Positions 22,875-30,870 of a DNA stretch of 64,000 nucleotides are shown piece by piece; position 1 is the stretch's first letter, and every line of letters begins with the position of its first letter. A program made the translations under genes and the position numbers. The DNA lies in the NCBI RefSeq assembly GCF_034092395.1, contig NZ_CP139301.1, forward strand, positions 62,001 through 126,000, read 5' to 3'. Source of the stretch: Prochlorococcus sp. MIT 1307 (GTDB lineage: Bacteria; Cyanobacteriota; Cyanobacteriia; PCC-6307; Cyanobiaceae). The notes beneath the pieces were generated by a model, which made no database searches, was not told the origin of the DNA, and worked only from the letters and a program-made list of their open reading frames with translations.

Positions 22875-23535
22875 GCTTTTCTTTCACTACTTCAGGAGTA
22901 CCAGAAGCCAAAACATGCTTATCCAAAGCAACGACCTTGTCATACGCGTTTAGAGATGTACCCCAATCGTGACTACTAACAAAAAGTGATAACCCAGCTT
23001 CAGCCAGCTGGCGAATGATTAATAGAAAGTCTTCTCTTGCAGGTGGATCTAAAGCAGAACAAGGTTCATCAAGAAGCAAGATTTTTGCTGGTGTCATTAA
23101 AGTTTTTGCAAGTAATGCTCTTTGTTGTTGCCCGCCAGATAATGAATCGAGTCTCCTTTTTCCTAAATCAGATATTCCAACTCGTTGTAGTGCAGCTTCT
23201 ACTTCGCAACATGTTGATCTTGAATGATTCACTCGTCCTAACGCAACCAATCCTTCAACAGTGATTGGAAAATTCCAGTTCAACTTTCCTCTTTGAGGCA
23301 TTAGAGAAATTTGGGATCGACTATCAAGCAACGGATGACTATCAATGGTGATTTCACCTTTGTCAGGCTTACTGCGGCCTTGAAGTAGACCTAGCAATGT
23401 TGACTTACCAGCACCATTTGGACCAACAAGTGCAGTCAAAGTTCCAGGTTTGAGCTCAACTGAGACCTCATCCAAAACAAGTTGACTTTGCCTTGAATAG
23501 GAATATGTCAAATTTTCAGCAATCAAACTGGCCAT
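22831..23535 (-). CDS. znuC: Zinc ABC transporter ATP-binding protein ZnuC
   Basis: 234 residues from Met at 23535 (MASLIAENLTYSY). Upstream in-frame codons would overlap znuA's promoter. Walker A GPNGAGKST, Q-loop LMPQRG, signature LSGGQQQR, Walker B KILLLDEP and H-loop SSHD are all present. Divergent from znuA across a shared Zur-type box. Confidence 0.95.
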   Translation of the reverse strand: MASLIAENLTYSYSRQSQLVLDEVSVELKPGTLTALVGPNGAGKSTLLGLLQGRSKPDKGEITIDSHPLLDSRSQISLMPQRGKLNWNFPITVEGLVALGRVNHSRSTCCEVEAALQRVGISDLGKRRLDSLSGGQQQRALLAKTLMTPAKILLLDEPCSALDPPAREDFLLIIRQLAEAGLSLFVSSHDWGTSLNAYDKVVALDKHVLASGTPEVVKEKLDSFSCMHGSYCRA

Positions 23536-23582
23536 GAATAGGAGCATTTCCACATGAAACAACAATATGCTTGCCAATATGA

Positions 23583-23601
23583 AATGATAACCATTATCGT
23601 T
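23583..23601 (+). promoter_or_regulatory. Zur-type box between znuC and znuA
   Basis: ATGATAACCATTATCGTT is an AT-rich inverted repeat (TGATAA/TTATC core). It lies between two divergent zinc genes, so one operator could control both. Confidence 0.75.
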
Positions 23602-23625
23602 TAAATCCACATTTGTTCCCTTCGC

Positions 23626-25116
23626 ATGGCAGATCACTTCGGGCAATCAAGCCAGAGAAGGCTTTCGATCAATAGATCAATTTTAAAAACTTCTCTTTTA
23701 GCAGGTGCGGTTTTTTTATCTGGAACAGCTCAAGGAGTTCAAGCCAAGGAGAAAGCAATAGTTGCAATAGAGCCGCTGGTCTGTGACTTGGTCAAGGCAA
23801 TTGCTCCACCTTCAAAGCAAGTTAAGTGTTTGATTGGCAGAAAAGTGGACGTTCATGATGTCAAATTTTCTCCTAGACAGGCTCAAGCTCTAAATAATGC
23901 AAGTCAAGTTTTCACACTTGGTCAAGAGATGACTCCTGCAATAAAAAAATGGCAAGATAATCCCATAACTACTGTTGTCGGTGTAAGTGCAATAGAGATT
24001 GATGACCATGACGATCATGATGACCATGACGACCATGATGAACACTCATCTTCGAAGCATGACGATCATGATGACCACGGCAAAGGTCATGGAGAAGAAG
24101 CTTTTGAATGGGCTGGTGTCTTTGAACTTTCACCAGGAACCTACACATGGTCTTTTGCAAAAGTCGATGGAGACTATGCCGACCCTGCTATGAAAATGGT
24201 CATTCTCAAGTCTGGTGATATTGAAGCATCAGAAGAACTTGCTGAAGAATTATTAGAATCTAAAAATTCAGAATTTAAACGTAATGATGATCAACTTGTT
24301 GCACAGGAAAAAGCATATGTTCTCACATTTAATGAGAGGAAAGAAAGCACAACATTCAATGTAGAAATTAAAAAAGCTGGTAAATATGTATTCTTTACTG
24401 AGCATATGCCCTTTGAGTTTGAAGCCGATGAGCATTTCTTTAAAGATGTTTCAGGCGATGATGTCGAACCGATAGCCCAAGTTCCAGACGAAGGCGGTGA
24501 TCATCATCACCATGACCATGGAGGAGCAGATCCTCATATCTGGCATGATCCTCATAACATTATCAAGATGGGAAATATTATTTCTAGAAGCATCAAGAAG
24601 AACATGTCATTTTTTGATAGAGAAAATAGGAAAATTGTCAGTGAAAGATCTAAATCTGTTAATTCTATTTTAGAAGATTTAGATCAATGGACTCAAAGAC
24701 AAGTATCCACAATTCCTTCTAATCAAAGGACGATCGTTTCTAAGCACAAAGCTATGGAATACTACGGAGATGCGTTTGGTTTGAAAACTATTAGCTTATT
24801 GGATTTTCTTGGTCATTCAGCGAGCCTTAGGCCTCAGACCATTGTCAGAGTATTAGGGGAGCTAAAAGAAGAAAATGTGAAAGTCTTATTTGCTGAGCAA
24901 AAACCTCCTTCGAAATTATTAAAAAACTTGAGTCGGCAAACTTCCACTCCTATAGCAAAACAACAAATTTATGTTGATGGTTTAATGCCAACGGGAAACA
25001 CCATTTCTGTTGCTGTTCATAACACTTGTTCTATTGTTAATTCCTTGGGTGGTTCATGCAATAAGGCCACGGGCGCACAAATTGAAACCAGGTGGGATTC
25101 GTTGACAAAACGTTGA
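23626..25116 (+). CDS. znuA: Zinc-binding lipo/periplasmic protein ZnuA with inserted domain
   Basis: 496 residues, much longer than the ~300 of ordinary ZnuA. Signal peptide LLAGAVFLSGTAQGVQA. Metal-site features: VDVHDVKFSPRQ, DPHIWHDPHN and VSKHKAMEYYGDAFGL. Between the first and second site are a His/Asp-rich loop (DDHDDHDDHDEH...) and a ~120-residue domain beginning FEWAGVFELSPGTYTWSF and ending FFTEHMPFEFEADEHFF, then a second His cluster (HHHHDHGG). The domain resembles the insert in the ZNG1 GTPase of the same element. Captures zinc in the periplasm for ZnuBC. Confidence 0.94.
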   Translation: MADHFGQSSQRRLSINRSILKTSLLAGAVFLSGTAQGVQAKEKAIVAIEPLVCDLVKAIAPPSKQVKCLIGRKVDVHDVKFSPRQAQALNNASQVFTLGQEMTPAIKKWQDNPITTVVGVSAIEIDDHDDHDDHDDHDEHSSSKHDDHDDHGKGHGEEAFEWAGVFELSPGTYTWSFAKVDGDYADPAMKMVILKSGDIEASEELAEELLESKNSEFKRNDDQLVAQEKAYVLTFNERKESTTFNVEIKKAGKYVFFTEHMPFEFEADEHFFKDVSGDDVEPIAQVPDEGGDHHHHDHGGADPHIWHDPHNIIKMGNIISRSIKKNMSFFDRENRKIVSERSKSVNSILEDLDQWTQRQVSTIPSNQRTIVSKHKAMEYYGDAFGLKTISLLDFLGHSASLRPQTIVRVLGELKEENVKVLFAEQKPPSKLLKNLSRQTSTPIAKQQIYVDGLMPTGNTISVAVHNTCSIVNSLGGSCNKATGAQIETRWDSLTKR

Positions 25117-25167
25117 CTTACTTCTAATAATAAATAACCCCTTAATTAACTTTCAATGGAGTGAATA

Positions 25168-25494
25168 ATGTATAGCAAAAAAGGATTCCAGGCCTATAAA
25201 ACATACTGGGAAGATCAAGCAAGTTTCATGGATAAATCTCCATGGAATCTGAAGAAGATCTTAAAACTAACTATCTCAAAAGATTTTAATAGAAATATTG
25301 AAGAACTTGAATTTTCCAATCACTCCATTTCAAGAGAAGAGGGGCAATTAACCTTACGGGTAAATGTTCCTTACAACTACTTTGAACTTGATGGTTTTGA
25401 ATTAAAGGCTATTGAACTCCTTGGTATTGATAAAAATTGGTTAATAGATATGAGCTTAGAAGACTCTAGTTGTACTCATCAATTAACAAGGTAA
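25168..25494 (+). CDS. Hypothetical protein between znuA and integrase (108 aa)
   Basis: Soluble, mixed charged sequence starting MYSKKGFQAYKTYWEDQASF. No domain recognised. Its end overlaps the 3' end of the convergent integrase gene by 16 bases. Possibly a zinc-cluster gene by position only. Confidence 0.5.
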   Translation: MYSKKGFQAYKTYWEDQASFMDKSPWNLKKILKLTISKDFNRNIEELEFSNHSISREEGQLTLRVNVPYNYFELDGFELKAIELLGIDKNWLIDMSLEDSSCTHQLTR

Positions 25495-26765
25495 GAGGTG
25501 AGATCTCTATATCGAATACCGCGCTCCATCGATGCTTCCAGCATTGATTCACTACTCCATTGGGCATAAGCAGCGTTATGCACTTGAACGGTGTGCCCCA
25601 TAAATGCTGCCATTTCTGTATCAGAAAGCTTGTAGACCTGATGCCCTCGTTTGCTGTATGAATGCCGAAAGCTGTAGGGCACGACTCCATTTTCAGCTTT
25701 TAACCTTTTCCAGACTGGGTTAAAGCCCAGGTAATTTTTAAAAGCATCACCAGCTCCTGCCTTCATTCGAGGAAGTGGATCCTTACGTTTGATCCTTTCA
25801 ATTAGCTTCCATTCTTTTTCCCACTCAGGATGCAATGGCCATAATCTTCTTGGTTTAGTAATGCCGCCACCAGCTTTCTTGCAGTAAGTGCAGAAGAGAT
25901 AGTCCTTTCCATTCTTTTTGATCTCTAAATAGTCATAGCTGACTTCAATGGGACGCAATCCATAAACGATTGCAAGCTTGAGAGCTAAATCCCACTTCAT
26001 CGCACGATCCCTTAGGAGGTGTTTCTTCTCAGCCTTATCAATATCAATCGGTAATGAGTTGAGAAGCTCCTTCAGGTCCTCATCTTCTATAACCACAGTC
26101 GGATTAGAGGATTCTTGTTGCTTCTTGGCAGACTTACGTCCCACATAGTCTCCTAGGGCGTTTTTGGGAGGTGGAGTCCAGTTATCAGCAGGCAAAAAAT
26201 GATTTGAGGCTTTAGAGGTGGCCCACCTCAAGAAAGCCGCTATATGTTGCACTTTGATCTGTCTGCTTCTAGACCCTGGTTCGTTTTGTTTGCCAATCTC
26301 AATCAGTAGATCATTAGCATTCGACGCTGCCACTTCCTTGAGTCTGCGGAACGTCTTTCCATATTCGACGTCCCATGTCTTTTGACTCACGTCTCCACTG
26401 ACTTTGACTTTGTAATTTCCATAGCTCTCCCATGCAGTAATTAAAAGTTTTGGATTAGGTCTCCTAGATGCTCTTGGCCCATCAGAGTTTGTCTTTTTAA
26501 CTCGTTCTATAGCTTCATCGAGTGGAACTTTTTTAACCATATGCAGTTCAAAAATTTCATCAGCTAGTTTTCTGATTCTTGGTTCTTGTGCTCTTTCCCA
26601 ATATGCGGGGAGGTTTCTATAAATTCTCGATCCATCTTCTAATCGAATTCCCAAACAAGCTCTCCTACCTTTTCTCTCAATCACCTGCCAATGAGGCGAG
26701 AGATTATCGCGCAAATGAGTTCTAAGGCCCTGTACCCAATCTGGAGAATCAGTTCTAGCTTTCAT
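25479..26765 (-). CDS. Tyrosine recombinase (integrase) of the tRNA-Pro element
   Basis: 428 residues. SAM-like core-binding region about 120-230, catalytic domain 240-420 with Arg (VYGLRPIEV), the YSFRHSYSKRG box, MGHTVQVH and the nucleophile Tyr in NAAYAQW. A His in the usual HxxR position is replaced by Tyr, as in many picocyanobacterial elements. It lies 170 bases from the right attachment site, facing inward. Should catalyse integration and excision at tRNA-Pro. Confidence 0.94.
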   Translation of the reverse strand: MKARTDSPDWVQGLRTHLRDNLSPHWQVIERKGRRACLGIRLEDGSRIYRNLPAYWERAQEPRIRKLADEIFELHMVKKVPLDEAIERVKKTNSDGPRASRRPNPKLLITAWESYGNYKVKVSGDVSQKTWDVEYGKTFRRLKEVAASNANDLLIEIGKQNEPGSRSRQIKVQHIAAFLRWATSKASNHFLPADNWTPPPKNALGDYVGRKSAKKQQESSNPTVVIEDEDLKELLNSLPIDIDKAEKKHLLRDRAMKWDLALKLAIVYGLRPIEVSYDYLEIKKNGKDYLFCTYCKKAGGGITKPRRLWPLHPEWEKEWKLIERIKRKDPLPRMKAGAGDAFKNYLGFNPVWKRLKAENGVVPYSFRHSYSKRGHQVYKLSDTEMAAFMGHTVQVHNAAYAQWSSESMLEASMERGIRYRDLTSYLVN

Positions 26766-26931
26766 TGACCACTAGATCGTATGACGGGGAGCTCAAGGGG
26801 AGCTCTTGACTAAATAGATTTAAATAGATCTATTTATCTTACACAAGATTGAGTCTCAAATCACCCTTTTATACTACATTCGAGCTCGTAGTTGACTGGG
26901 ATTTGCTGCTTGTCTCATTTTTACAACCCAA

Positions 26932-26978
26932 TGCTTTGGGAGCACTAGGTCGCAGGTTCGAATCCTGTCGCCCCGACT
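26932..26978 (+). repeat. Right attachment site (attR): duplicated tRNA-Pro 3' end
   Basis: Exact 47-base copy of 2006-2052; only the 3' part of the tRNA is present, so this is not a functional gene. Flanks differ on both sides, which defines the repeat limits. Confidence 0.92.
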
Positions 26979-27084
26979 AGGTTTTGGATGATTTGTGTTT
27001 TTGCTCGTGGGCAAAACGTGGGCAAAGAGGGTCGTTTTTGCTAGTTGTTATTGAACGCTGTGGATGAAACGTCATGATGTGGGT

Positions 27085-27198
27085 ATGGAGAACGATTTCG
27101 CCGCCACTATTCAGAAATACATTCTTTATCTGCTTTTAGTGGTGGGTTTGTTCACCACCATTGGGTTGATTGCATTCCTGATCAAACTCATCTTCTAA
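27085..27198 (+). CDS. Small membrane protein, second copy of the element-end gene
   Basis: 37 codons, MENDFAATIQKYILYLLLVV and on, ending in a helix FLIKLIF as in 2159-2272. Same distance from the tRNA fragment as copy 1. It shows that the DNA right of attR once began like an element's left end. Confidence 0.6.
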   Translation: MENDFAATIQKYILYLLLVVGLFTTIGLIAFLIKLIF

Positions 27199-27351
27199 TG
27201 GATTTAATCGCCTTAGAGAAAAAAGCTGCTCAGGCTGTACAGATGCGTTTCGGTCTTGGCAACTATCAAATGCTCAACTGAGTTTGGTATTCGGCTTCGT
27301 AGCAGGAGTTGTTGCCACTCTGATTCTGCACTGGCTTTTCAAGCCGCATTA
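27198..27351 (+). pseudogene. Frameshifted copy of the GLSNYQM membrane protein
   Basis: Starts MDLIALEKKAAQAVQMRFGL, then a one-base deletion after GNYQML causes an early stop; the rest (LVFGFVAGVV...HWLFKPH) is readable in another frame. Otherwise collinear with 2272-2427. Confidence 0.75.
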
Positions 27352-27368
27352 ATCAATTTGAAACGGCT

Positions 27369-27503
27369 ATGACGATCCGAGTTTTAGAGCTAGCTAAAAA
27401 GCTAAAAGTAGGTACTGATGAGTTGCTGGCTGTCTGCGCACTTCTTGAAATACCTGCAACATCGCTTATTAGCTGCCTCAACAAAGAGCACATCAAAAAC
27501 TAA
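27369..27503 (+). CDS. IF2 N-terminal-domain-like small protein, shortened copy
   Basis: 44 residues, MTIRVLELAKKLKVGTDELL and on. The RVxELAKxLxVxxxELL pattern is that of the IF2_N domain of translation initiation factor 2, here alone. Compared with 46434-46628 it stops early because of a one-base change in an A-run. No other IF2 domain follows. Confidence 0.6.
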   Translation: MTIRVLELAKKLKVGTDELLAVCALLEIPATSLISCLNKEHIKN

Positions 27504-27525
27504 CTGATTATCACCAGAGCTAAAA

Positions 27526-27621
27526 ATGTTTTGGACGCCCTACGCCGATTGGATTTATGTATTTGTGAGCCTGACAGGACTCGTGTTCATTGCCTGGATG
27601 GTACTAAGACCTAGGCAATAA
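27526..27621 (+). CDS. Small single-helix membrane protein (31 aa)
   Basis: MFWTPYADWIYVFVSLTGLV and then IAWMVLRPRQ. Decayed copies with in-frame stops lie at 46588-46686 and 52029-52124 (minus), so this is the only intact one. The stop runs into the terminator of the RNA unit on the other strand. Confidence 0.5.
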   Translation: MFWTPYADWIYVFVSLTGLVFIAWMVLRPRQ

Positions 27622-27875
27622 AAAAGGCCCTTGCGAAACACGCCGGGCCTGGGTGATGGGGAGCTTATTTTCTAAGCGGAATTCAATAGAAAATCAAGTC
27701 CTACTACAAGTGGTGTTGGAAGTTAAAGATAGGTTAAGTCAAATCTATATCTAGTGTTACGACTGTCCCATTTGGTCTTGACACCCACTATCGTCTTTGT
27801 GGCCGGGTGATGGGGATCAAACGGTCTTAATAAAGAGAGCCTCTTTTATGCATGGGGGGCTTTTTTATTGGATAT
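27620..27875 (-). ncRNA. Candidate multicopy RNA unit, copy N1
   Basis: A ~255-bp unit bracketed by terminators facing outward: on the minus strand GGCCC...GGGCC with a T-run ending at 27620, on the plus strand GAGCC...GGGGGGC with T-run near 27870. Inside are two direct copies of GGGTGATGGGGA (27651 and 27805 on plus). No long frame. The minus-strand RNA would carry CCCCATCACCC twice, once right before its terminator. Related units are at 43851, 46685, 51780 and partly 62199. Confidence 0.5.
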
Positions 27876-27931
27876 TGATTGAAGACTTGCCTGTAAAGGT
27901 CATGATGGAAATATGATATTCAATCAGATTC

Positions 27932-28117
27932 ATGGGAGAAGCTAAGCGACGAAAGGAGCAAGGCCTGCCGCCTAAGCAAAAGAAAAATGAAAAGAAAGAA
28001 GAGAAGTCAAACTCCTTCAATTCTTTATTCAAAGGTCCCAGGCTCGGTTTATATCTTGGTGCCGCTTTTGTTATTTATCTAATTTATGACGTAATCCACT
28101 ACTACACGCGTGGATAA
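27932..28117 (+). CDS. DUF2839-like small membrane protein, copy 1
   Basis: 61 residues: MGEAKRRKEQGLPPKQKK, a Lys/Glu-rich linker, then a helix (LGLYLGAAFVIYLIYDVI). The MGEAKRRK start is characteristic of small cyanobacterial proteins in the DUF2839 group. A near-identical copy lies inverted at 51529-51714. Function unknown. Confidence 0.7.
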   Translation: MGEAKRRKEQGLPPKQKKNEKKEEKSNSFNSLFKGPRLGLYLGAAFVIYLIYDVIHYYTRG

Positions 28118-28210
28118 TTAGTAGTGATCGGATGATGGGACAGCAGACCTTCATCCAGCCAAGATCATCTCAGATCTTTGGATACTTGCTCAATACAACA
28201 AGACAGCCTT

Positions 28211-28639
28211 ATGCGTACAGAAACGATTTCAATTCATACCAACTCATCATTTTCATGTCACGCAATCACTAATCAAATTGAGAGCATTATCGAATGCGGG
28301 ACACAGTTAGAAGGTGTTGTATGTGTGTCTTGCTTGCATACGACAACAGCCTTAATTGTCAATGAGATGGAAGAGAGATTGATACTGGATCTGGAAAAAT
28401 GGTTAAAGGAATTAGCGCCACCATTGCAGGGATATAAACATGATGATCTACATCTAAGAGATAACATCCCGGAAGATGAGCCGAAGAACGCTCATTCCCA
28501 TATGCAAGCCTTATTGCTTGGTAATGATGTGAGCGTGCCATTTAAAGATGGAAAGTTGCAATTAGGTCAATATCAAGATGTAATCTTCGTTGAGCTAGAT
28601 GGCCCTAAAAAAAGGAACGTTGTAGTCAGCATTCAGTAA
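28211..28639 (+). CDS. YjbQ/UPF0047 family protein
   Basis: 142 residues from Met at 28211 (MRTETISIHTNSS). Family signatures: CLHTTTALIVNE, the HDDLHLRDNIPEDEPKNAHSH block (key His residues) and FVELDGPKKRNVVV. YjbQ proteins show thiamine-phosphate-synthase-like side activity. Intact, alone on its strand. Confidence 0.9.
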   Translation: MRTETISIHTNSSFSCHAITNQIESIIECGTQLEGVVCVSCLHTTTALIVNEMEERLILDLEKWLKELAPPLQGYKHDDLHLRDNIPEDEPKNAHSHMQALLLGNDVSVPFKDGKLQLGQYQDVIFVELDGPKKRNVVVSIQ

Positions 28640-28676
28640 AGGAAACAATAGGAATGCTGCCCAAAAAACCTGCATA

Positions 28677-28706
28677 AGAAAAAGGGGCCAGTTACGGCCC
28701 CTTGAA
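28677..28706 (-). terminator. Terminator of the 97-residue gene, copy 1
   Basis: On the minus strand AAGGGGCCGTAACTGGCCCC followed by TTTTTC: a GGGGCC/GGCCCC stem. Same hairpin at 43774-43800. Confidence 0.85.
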
Positions 28707-28715
28707 TACGTCCTT

Positions 28716-28731
28716 AGTGATCCCCATCACT
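28716..28731 (-). promoter_or_regulatory. 3'-UTR hairpin AGTGATGGGGATCACT, copy 1
   Basis: Perfect stem AGTGAT/ATCACT with GGGG loop between the gene stop and terminator. Identical at 43747-43762 and 56429-56444. Complementary over 12 bases to TGATCCCCATCA in the RNA units. Confidence 0.65.
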
Positions 28732-28747
28732 CAGCTAGTTGAAAGGA

Positions 28748-29041
28748 TTAAGCCTTAACAGCGCACTTTTCAGGTTCTTCAGCAGGAAGTTCAGTTTTTT
28801 TTTCTGCTGGTGCTAGCGCCTTGAGTTCTTCTTGAAGCTCGTGTTCACGTTCATCAATGATTTTGATCCGTGACTGATAAGTCTCTTCTAGCCTCTTGCG
28901 AGAAGCTTCAAGATCGTCGAGCTCCTGTTGACGTTGATTACGCTTGATCTCCTCAAGTTGGCTATCAGAGACCACATACACAGTCCTGGTAGGTGAGAAG
29001 AAAGAGTCGGTAAAGAAAGTATCGAATAAAGAGGTGTACAT
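28748..29041 (-). CDS. 97-residue coiled-coil protein, copy 1
   Basis: MYTSLFDTFFTDSFFSPTRT, then VYVVSDSQLEEIK and a long charged helix (RQQELDDLEASRKRLEETYQ...) ending in EKCAVKA. No signal peptide; the conserved hydrophobic start may be a targeting or membrane-contact segment. Two close paralogues at 43437 and 56119 share promoter-side and 3'-UTR elements. No family recognised. Retained in three copies, all intact, so under selection. Confidence 0.75.
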   Translation of the reverse strand: MYTSLFDTFFTDSFFSPTRTVYVVSDSQLEEIKRNQRQQELDDLEASRKRLEETYQSRIKIIDEREHELQEELKALAPAEKKTELPAEEPEKCAVKA

Positions 29042-29089
29042 GATTACCCTTGCGAGACTTCCCTACTTTGCTCAAAGTTTTTAAAATAC

Positions 29090-29150
29090 CTAATGATGTA
29101 AACCGAAGAAATTGATTCGGTCATTATCACTCACTTCGGTTAATAACACT
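29090..29150 (-). promoter_or_regulatory. CCGAA leader element, copy 1
   Basis: On minus: AACCGAAGTGAGTGATAATG, then ACCGAAT and CTTCGGTTTAC. AACCGAA and TTCGGTT can pair across ~30 bases. The same element precedes the paralogues (43335-43382 and 55996-56062) at similar distance. Confidence 0.6.
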
Positions 29151-29442
29151 TTAGTGAGTGAGAACCGTAAAGCCTAAATACTTGAGTAAAAGCCCTATAT
29201 CTAATTCTTATAGATGTGTTAGAAAGGAAGTAACCGAATAGGAGGATTATGAAGCTAAGAACTCCTTTTACTGTTGTTGCGAACCCACTTAGAGATATTG
29301 ATCGTATTCACGATTTCTCTTATCAGTTACCGAATGAAAGGCAGGGTGACTTTTGGGAACAGGAATGCAAACTTCATCCCACAAAATCCACCTGTAAGCT
29401 CTACGAAGTGTAGACAGGATTCTTTGTCGCTATCTTGGAGAT

Positions 29443-30354
29443 TTGCATACCGAGGCTCAGCATGAGCAATCAGGACAAAAGCTGAGAACGGATGCACCTG
29501 TTGACCATGCAGGTAAAGGTGAAAATTTTGCTCCGACTGATTTACTAGCTACAGCTGTAGGAACTTGCTTCCTTACAGTGATGGGAATTGCCGCTAAAGA
29601 GCAAGGATGGAAATTAAATGGAATGAGAGTTGAAATTGATAAGAAAATGACAACTCAAGGACCTCGCAAGATCGAATCTTTATCACTTCAAATTGAGATG
29701 CCAGCTGATATCAAATCGGATCAATTAAAGGCCCTGAAGAAAGCCACCAAGGACTGTCCGGTTTTACGAAATTTAAATGACTCCATACAAATCAACGTCA
29801 ACTGGAATCAAGAGAAAAAGAAAGAAAATACTTCTCTGAACTTTGTCCCAACTCATGTCTTTCGGGAAACGCCCCAAGTGACATTCTTTGATGCAGGTGT
29901 CAAAGGATCTAATGGATCTGATGTTGTTATTCACAAAGGTAGAGCAATTTCTCCTCCTGATGACGAAGACTATGAGCAGTATTACATCCATAAGCATCAA
30001 ATTGACCACAATTTAGTTTTGTCAGGTAAGCGGATTTTTACCTTGTTGAACCCTGAATGGCATGAACCTCATCACGTGATTTATCTCAATCAAAAAATGG
30101 GTGCCCTACAAATTCCTATTGGGACATACCATCGCTCTGTATCAGGATCGAAAGGCAGCATCGTCCTTAATCAAGCAGTTCGTGATGAGAACTTCGATTC
30201 TTCTAAAGAATTTGTTCCTGTAAGTTTGCGTGAAAGACCTGATTTAAAGGCGGCTAAAGCAGTTGATCCGGTTTATTGGATTTGGGAAGGGGACCAACTC
30301 AAAAGAACGAAGTTAAATTCTTTCCTAGTGACGACTCAACAGGTCGAGGCTTAA
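29443..30354 (+). CDS. OsmC-like domain fused to a cupin-type domain
   Basis: 303 residues. Residues 1-125 are OsmC-like with both redox Cys (AVGTCFLTVMGIA and DCPVLRNL). The frame upstream already reads CRYLGDLHTEA, the normal OsmC start, but has no ATG; a TTG at 29443 or a non-standard start is used, or the start has decayed. Residues 150-300 look like a cupin (YYIHKHQIDHNLVLSGKRIF, IPIGTYHRSVSG). OsmC proteins reduce organic peroxides. The fusion is unusual. Confidence 0.75.
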   Translation: MHTEAQHEQSGQKLRTDAPVDHAGKGENFAPTDLLATAVGTCFLTVMGIAAKEQGWKLNGMRVEIDKKMTTQGPRKIESLSLQIEMPADIKSDQLKALKKATKDCPVLRNLNDSIQINVNWNQEKKKENTSLNFVPTHVFRETPQVTFFDAGVKGSNGSDVVIHKGRAISPPDDEDYEQYYIHKHQIDHNLVLSGKRIFTLLNPEWHEPHHVIYLNQKMGALQIPIGTYHRSVSGSKGSIVLNQAVRDENFDSSKEFVPVSLRERPDLKAAKAVDPVYWIWEGDQLKRTKLNSFLVTTQQVEA

Positions 30355-30464
30355 CCATTCCCCAATCTTGGTGAACTAGCACTTATAACCAAAATGAGCA
30401 TTAAGACGGATTGCAATAATGTATCGGTTGCTACAAAATCATTGCAAGTCGCACGGAGGGATTG

Positions 30465-30665
30465 ATGATCGACACTCCACCTGAGTATCAAATAGAAGCG
30501 AATTGACTTGCGGTCCCTGCTCCAACAGTCTCATTTTATAAGTGGGCTGGTCATTAAAACATTGATGACACTCCTCTGCATCGTTTAGGTGCCCTCAATG
30601 GAGTCTTATCAGCCTTACACCTAGAAACTTGGCCCCAGGCGATTAATAGCAAGAAGCTTCACTAA
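30465..30665 (+). pseudogene. Decayed small gene with two in-frame stops
   Basis: Good Shine-Dalgarno (GGAGGG) before ATG, then MIDTPPEYQIEAN-stop, LAVPAPTVSFYKWAGH-stop, and IDDTPLHRLGALNGVLSALH to TAA, all in one frame. Family unknown. Confidence 0.55.
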
Positions 30666-30870
30666 AAAACGCAAATTAAGATTGGCCTTTCTTTTTTCCG
30701 TGAGGATCAAAGAAGGGTCAATTTTGTTATTTAATTGCAAATAATATGTACTAGTTAAGTCCTTATTCCTAGCCATTGAATAATAAATAGGTACTTTACA
30801 TTTTGCAGGAGAAAGGTCGCAATTGTCGATTCAATGCTAGTTTCTTTGCCTGATTAAGGAGGTGCTAGTT

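Larger units (their letters stand above)
2006..26978 (+). mobile_element. tRNA-Pro integrative element, tycheposon-like (~25 kb)
   Basis: It is bounded by 47-bp direct repeats derived from tRNA-Pro and has a tyrosine recombinase just inside the right repeat. It carries a protease-capsid gene, RepA-like and DnaB-like ATPases, an HTH protein, many small membrane proteins, and two cargo blocks (a protease/peptide cassette and zinc uptake). No terminase large subunit, portal or tail gene is visible, so it is not a complete phage. The organisation matches the tycheposons described from Prochlorococcus. The att repeats are a direct observation; the class assignment is inference. Confidence 0.85.

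Noticed and set aside
23999-24193. Met/Thr-rich frame in the His-rich part of znuA
   Set aside because: A by-product of the Asp-His codon repeat read in another frame.
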